Source: Nymphaea colorata
Taxonomy: Eukaryota > Streptophyta > Magnoliopsida > Nymphaeales > Nymphaeaceae
Assembly (NCBI RefSeq): GCF_008831285.2
Contig: NC_045138.2
Coordinates: 8,523,205-8,587,204 of the forward strand
Length of the DNA stretch: 64,000 bases
Direction of reading: 5' to 3'
Shown here: in pieces, positions 58,903-64,000 of the stretch
How the letters are laid out: every line of letters starts with the position of its first letter
Numbering within the stretch: position 1 is the stretch's first letter
The notes under the pieces: model-generated
The model's database searches: none
Seen by the model: only the letters and a program-made list of their open reading frames with translations
Told to the model about the DNA's origin: nothing
Translations under genes and position numbers: made by a program

Positions 58903-60600
58903 TTTGGAAAATCAGTTATTAACAAAATTGCCTATTCTAGTTAGGTTCTAAAAAAATCTCTTGATCAAAATGCAAGGATTTTGGTCCAATTAGTAGTCGA
59001 AGCCAACAACTACATAAGAAATCTGATTTTTACAAAGTCTATTAGTAAACGTGTATTTCCAAGTCCAATGTCAAGCTATTCTAAAATCAAAATCTGTCGG
59101 CTTTACAAAAGCCAAGCATTCTAATCATTCTAATCGAAACCAAGCTTTTAAAAGAAAGTGCTTCTTCCCAAGGAAACCTAGAGGAATCAAAATCATGATT
59201 TTCTTACCTGAGAGAACAATTCTGAGAACTCGATCCGTAAATTTCTCAAAGATTGGGTTTTGGATCATGTGATCTCATTTTGCCTATGTTCTAGCCAAAA
59301 TAGGTTGACATCAAGTCCTCGCAACTTGATTCAAGTCAAATAAATCTTGGAATTATATGAATTTTCAAAACCAAGGTTTCAAAACCTAACTAAGCTAATA
59401 GACCTTACTCCAAAAAGCCTTTTTGTTATCAAGAATGGGCTTGGAGGTCGTCCGACATTTTTCCATTCCCAATACGGGCCAATGTCTATATGAGAATCCA
59501 TTTCAGTTGTGCATGGACAGAAAGACAGCGCAACATGAATGAACATATAGTAAATGTATGCATGCACTTACTCCACAAACACAATCACTTAGCCTCGCCA
59601 TGTTCTAAGTGAGTCAAGTTGGAGTCACTACCGTGACCAACTCATATTGCTACAAAAACTTGGACACCTTATTTTGAGGCGAAAACACAAAATTTTCCAA
59701 AATGGCTAGAACACTAGAATTTTCAAAATTGATTTGAAGTGGATTCATGATTTGGTTTTCCTAAAACCAGACTTCAAACCAATTTTCAGTTCAAAACTTA
59801 ACCAAAATCAAGCAAATTTTCACAATCTTGGCCAAAATTTTAAGATTTCACCAAAACAATCAGAAGTTGATTCTTTTGAAAATCCCATCAAAATCATTCC
59901 TAGAGTCCAACCAGCACCAAAACACCAATCCAAGTTTTTCAAACCTGATCTTGATTTTGAATCAAAATGCTCATTCCAATGCCTAAACCATCAAAACGTT
60001 CGTTCCAATGCCTGATTCTGGATCTCCAAAATTTCCAAACCAAAACCAAAACCTAAATCAAAGGCAATCAAAAGAAAACTCTCAAATCTATTTACAAAAT
60101 TCTGTCTGGGATCAAGTGAAATTTACAAAATCCCCAGTTATTCCTAACCCAAAATTCCATTGTTAAAAAAGAATTCAATTCCTATTCCTGTTTTGGGATC
60201 AAAACCATGGTGTCAAATCAAGTAAGAATCAATTTTTGTCATGGTTCAAGCCTCAACCAAAGTTATTCTAGATCAAATCAACTTTTTTTTCTAAACCTAA
60301 TCAAATTTCGACTCTAAAATCTTACATCGAAAGCAAATTCTAAACCTTCAAGAACTTTTCCAAATCCCAAGATATTTTTCAATTAGTTTAATCCCAGCCA
60401 TTCCTCTAAAATCCTAATTCTTAAAATTCAAGCTAGACTTCAACTATCAAGTCCATAATTTTAGCTAGAATCCTAATTCGAAAACTCTCAATTGTCAATT
60501 CAAAGTTTCAATTTTGGGATCAAATCAACTTTAGAAACCTAGAAGTTACCATAATTCAACTACCAAAATCTGGGATCAATTGTACGATACAAACAAAATT
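58903..60600. other. AT-rich DNA without recognised content
   Basis: Dominated by ccaaaa, aaatca and ttttgg words and low in complexity. Open frames such as 59734-60015 have no domain features and compositions typical of non-coding DNA. Confidence 0.5.
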
Positions 60601-60925
60601 GTGTCTACAAGGACACAATAAGCAATCAAAAAAATTAAATGTGATAACGATATTGTATGGACTAGTTTACGACAAAAAGGCGTTACTAAGTAGCAACAAG
60701 CAATCAGATAAAACAGATTGTGATATCATAATTGCAGGATTCATTTGATGATACATTCTAATAAACCGTGTTTGCAAGGACGTGATAAGTGCTCAGAAAA
60801 ATTTAATGTGGCAATGACACTGTGTTGATTTATTTTACGATAAAAAAGTGTTTACTAAGAGGCGACAAGGAGTTAGACAAAATAGATTGTGAACACAATT
60901 ACAGGATTCATCATCATCAAATCTC
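60601..60925. repeat. Imperfect 168-bp tandem duplication
   Basis: Two units start at 60601 (gtgtctacaaggacac) and 60769 (gtgtttgcaaggacgt). They share, in order, ataag, aatgtg, tttacga, aaaaag, gttactaag, gcaacaag/gcgacaag, agattgtga and aggattcat. Only two units are present. Confidence 0.8.
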
Positions 60926-61074
60926 TTTTGAAAGAGAAAATTTTACTTCTTTATTGTATCCCTTGGTCCTCCACTAATGGAGTTCTTGTGAAAACTTGCT
61001 GCAAAGAGAACCTCGTAGCTCTTTAGCAGATTTATATTGAAGGAACACTTGATACACTGAATTTGCTTCTTCTG

Positions 61075-61140
61075 TACACATATCACAACAACTAGCAAGA
61101 GAGAGTTTACACATATCACAACAACTAGCAAGAGAGAGAT
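61075..61140. repeat. 33-bp tandem duplication
   Basis: Two nearly perfect units beginning tacacatatcacaacaacta at 61075 and 61108. Confidence 0.9.
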
Positions 61141-62229
61141 CCATCTGCATGAGTTTTTCAAGGAAATGAAATGTTCCAAAAAACGTGTTGCTTGTTGGAT
61201 AAGTGGGGACAGTTTTAGGGATAATGAATTCAATTGCATGATTCTCTTTCATCCTCTTGTTTGGGGTTGTAAGTCAATATGAAACCCCTATTCACAGTCA
61301 TTATGTTTAAGCAAGTAAAAGCCTTTGAATTTTAAGAAGAATCAATCTATGATAAATCAATTCCACCTTGGTATTTTTTAAATCGGCCTAAACTTCATTG
61401 CAAACTATCTTCTCAAAATTGATGCCCAGTAGTAGATAAAAAAATAATATCATGTCTCATTGTTCTCTTCAAAAACTTGCTGCTCTTCCATTTCCAAGAC
61501 TCAAGGAAACATTATAAGCAATCTCATCTCAACCACAAATTGTAGTTTCCAAGACCAAGAATGTTGTCAAACTAGATTGGTGCACATGGTTCCTTCTAAC
61601 TAAATGAGCGTGACCACATGAGGATTGGGACATCCTTGTTCCTGGGCCCAAAGATGTCATGCTGGCCTAATTATCTAAATGAAAAAGGTTCTTCATCCCC
61701 ATTCCACCCTTCATATAGGCAACAAATGAAGTCCCATCAAACGAGTTGGGGTATTAGTTACTCCTAGATCACCCCAAAGAATTTCAATTATAAATTTTGT
61801 TATCTCAAAAGTAATGGACTAAAGAATTCTAAAGTCAAAGAGCGGACAACCACAAATTTGGTATAGAATTGATTATTATGAGACTTAGTCTTCCTACTTA
61901 GGGAGGAGAGAGAGAGAGAGACGTGAGGCAAGACCTATAGTAGAATGCAGAAAATTGCTTACAAATCATTATTCAAGGAGAGTACTAGATTAGACAAGTT
62001 ACAACTAAAAATTTTGTTCTTTCACACATTGATGTATCCCGAAGGGTAAGGGATGTGAGATGTGGTGTCTCGATCAAACAAAAACAGGATTGTTGAACCA
62101 TTTGTTGTGTTTTATACTCAGTTTTAAATAGATGAAATATGCTAGTGTCTAAGACCTGAGGGTATAGGTCCATGACACCATAATGCATTGTTATGTCTAT
62201 AACTGAGTCCATCTGTGTAGAAATGATCC
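61141..62229. other. Intergenic DNA before the minus-strand LINE
   Basis: No gene recognised. A (GA)n run lies at about 61906-61921. The part nearest 62229 may be decayed 3' LINE sequence. Confidence 0.4.
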
Positions 62230-63640
62230 TTTATAATGAGTTGGATGGGGCAGACGAATCATTGATGCACTAAGTGTAGATGCCTTCAAGGGTCAGTTGA
62301 TGTGTAATAATATACTTCAGAACAATTGTCTAACGCTTTTAGATGTGAGAGGATTTGCTTGTAGGCAATTGGAAAAGTATACCAAACTGCCTTACAATAA
62401 TGAGGTAATTGGTTTTCTATAACATTACCCAAGGATCTTCTAAAGTAAGCAAATGGGTTAACCACTTGAGAACGAGAGTCAAGTTCTAGGCCCTTAGACT
62501 AGGGATGCCTAGACTGCCTCTAGAGAAGGGAGAGCCAATGAGGTCCCAAGAAATTAATTTTTTTTCTTAGATTAGTGTGTATCATTCTAAAGGAATATGT
62601 TTAGGATGGAATTGATTTTCTTCTTCTTTGATTTTGGGAACATGTGTGCAGCCATGCAATGAACTGGGATGAAGGATAGCCTGAAGTGAATAATGGTAAG
62701 TATGTCGAGCAAGGGAATGTGCCTGTCCTTCCTAACCACTAAGTCCTTTGAACATCTTCCAATTAAATTTGACAATACTTTCAACTTACTATCAAATAGG
62801 TGAAGCCTTACATAATTCAGAAGGGGACTCTTAATCGTTCCATATAAGCAACCAATTAATACATTCTCGTAACTATCTTGATTCACTTGAAAGGGAATGA
62901 TTAATGGTTTTTTTTGAATTTGTTGTCATACCTGTCATACTATCATCCAAAAATATTTTCAGTTTTAGCACTACCGATCTTTGACCACACAGAAAAAGGA
63001 TATTATTCATGAAGCAAAAGGCTAGAAACAAGTTCACTTTCACATAGCCTAGAAACAAAAACTTTGGCTGTTCATTTCAACCTTCAATTTTTGTGACAAA
63101 ATAATTGCTATCAAAAAAAGAAGAAGGGATAGTTAGTTGCCTTGTTTTTACTTTTGTTGGCAACAAAGAAAAGTATTATCACATCCATTTAGGATGATGG
63201 CAAATGAATAACCATTGCATTACCTTATCCATCCAAAAGCCGAGAGCCAACAATACATTCTTAAAGGATTCCTAGTTAACTATAACATATGTTTTTGATA
63301 AGTCAAACTTTAATGAAAGAGAGGGTCATTTATGCTTGTCCAAACTATTCATTACTTCACGGCCAAAATGATTTGATCTGGAATCACCTTCATTGAAAAA
63401 AAAACTTATTTAGGTATAATAATTCTTGTTAAGACTAATTTCAGATGGTCTAACATGTCCTCAATAATGAGTTTATAAATGTTATAATAGAGGGCAATTG
63501 ACATGAATTTTTTATATCAATTGCTCATTAGAATTTTAAAATAGGGACAATGTGGGATCTATTATTCTTTTATATTCTATCTGGATTTGCAACATAGATA
63601 TCTTTTTCTACTATGTTCAAATGAGTTTGGAAAAGTATAT
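62230..63640 (-). mobile_element. L1-like LINE fragment (reverse transcriptase), degraded
   Basis: Reading the minus strand from about 63640 downward gives, in shifting frames, remains of the LINE polymerase. LKFDLSKTYVIVN corresponds to 'KlDlsKAYDrv.W', ESFKNVLLALGFWMDKVMQW to '..fl...L..lGFp..w..w', FIPVHCMAAHMFPKSK with INSILNIFL to 'iP.y.ms....Pk....i..i...FlW', and then a GGLGI-like region. Stops and frameshifts throughout. The upstream part of the LINE is replaced by the copia LTR that starts near 63689. Confidence 0.7.
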
Positions 63641-63688
63641 TGGTGTTAAGGAAAGTAAACGAGAACATTTAAAAGAAGATAAGGTTGA

Positions 63689-64000
63689 TGTTAAGACTGT
63701 GATAGTTCCTTTTGGATAATAATGTCAAGAACAAATCGTGAGCTGCAATTGTTGTTTTTTAGTATCAGAATATTTTCTTTCTTTACCTGTTGTAAATCAG
63801 TTTTCATTTTTCGTTGTATGCAATATATCTTTCCTTAAAATATACAAGGAGAGGATATAAATACCATATCAATTGTACACATCAATTATCAATTGTCAAT
63901 ACAATCAATTCCTTTACTCTCTCATTCTTTTATGGTATCAGAGCTCTGGTCTTCTTCCTCTAGAAGTCTCATGGTTGTTGTCATGAACCCAATGAAATAA
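63689..64000 (+). mobile_element. 5' end of a copia element running out of the window
   Basis: An LTR candidate starts TGTTAAGACTGTGATAG (63689), has TATAAATA at about 63856-63863 and ends before the perfect tRNA-Met primer-binding site TGGTATCAGAGC (63933-63944). The exact LTR end is uncertain (tctcattcttttA). Only about 56 bp of internal region remain inside the window. An alternative LTR start with the same TGTTAAG word is at 63643. Confidence 0.65.

Noticed and set aside
59734-60015. Open frame of 93 codons on the plus strand
   Set aside because: Composition follows the surrounding AT-rich, ccaaaa-rich DNA and no motif is visible.

Overview
This is nuclear DNA from a plant, almost certainly a flowering plant. 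The evidence is intron-split genes with GT-AG borders, plant-type families (a Nodulin-like/NFD4 transporter, a GT14 glycosyltransferase, a plant TTC38-like protein), Ty1-copia elements primed by initiator-Met tRNA, plant L1-like LINEs, and hAT-type elements with 8-bp target-site duplications. I cannot name the species. Four protein-coding genes can be reconstructed exon by exon, and all four reading frames close. No bacterial-type operon, CRISPR array, rRNA or tRNA gene was found.

Layout. 1-4.4 kb: AT-rich intergenic DNA with a GC-ended short repeat (about 1.47-1.79 kb) and a complete non-autonomous LTR retrotransposon (1939-3959, flanking GTGCG duplication). 4.4-9.0 kb, plus strand: a two-exon Nodulin-like/MFS transporter of 564 aa, whose 2.9-kb intron carries a hAT-like element rich in GTATCG motifs. 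10.0-13.1 kb, minus strand: a nine-exon DUF2039 (C9orf85-like) zinc-ribbon gene of 236 aa with an apparent GA-AG intron. 15.0-22.8 kb: a retroelement nest in which an L1-like LINE fragment is cut by a copia element (5' LTR, gag, pol; RNase H and 3' LTR missing), which abuts a second, heavily decayed copia copy. 22.8-32.5 kb: repeat-rich intergenic DNA with a 1.1-kb inverted-repeat element, a second copy of the GC-ended repeat and a clean 969-bp non-autonomous hAT element just upstream of the next gene. 32.6-37.6 kb, plus strand: a four-exon GT14 glycosyltransferase of 432 aa; its 3.5-kb intron carries a second GTATCG-rich hAT-like element in the opposite orientation. 41.5-52.8 kb, minus strand: a 14-exon TTC38-like gene of 469 aa, whose introns hold a copia LTR plus LINE fragment, the third GC-ended repeat and a long (TA)n tract. 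52.8-64.0 kb: gene-poor DNA with tandem duplications, a possible large LTR, a minus-strand LINE fragment and, at the window edge, the 5' LTR and primer-binding site of another copia element.

The four genes have no evident functional link; they are ordinary neighbours on a plant chromosome. The most noteworthy points are splice-site oddities (a GA donor, a GC donor, a duplicated 3' splice site whose distal copy leads to a stop codon) and several families of short non-autonomous elements whose ends and target duplications can be read directly. I found no convincing new biological system.
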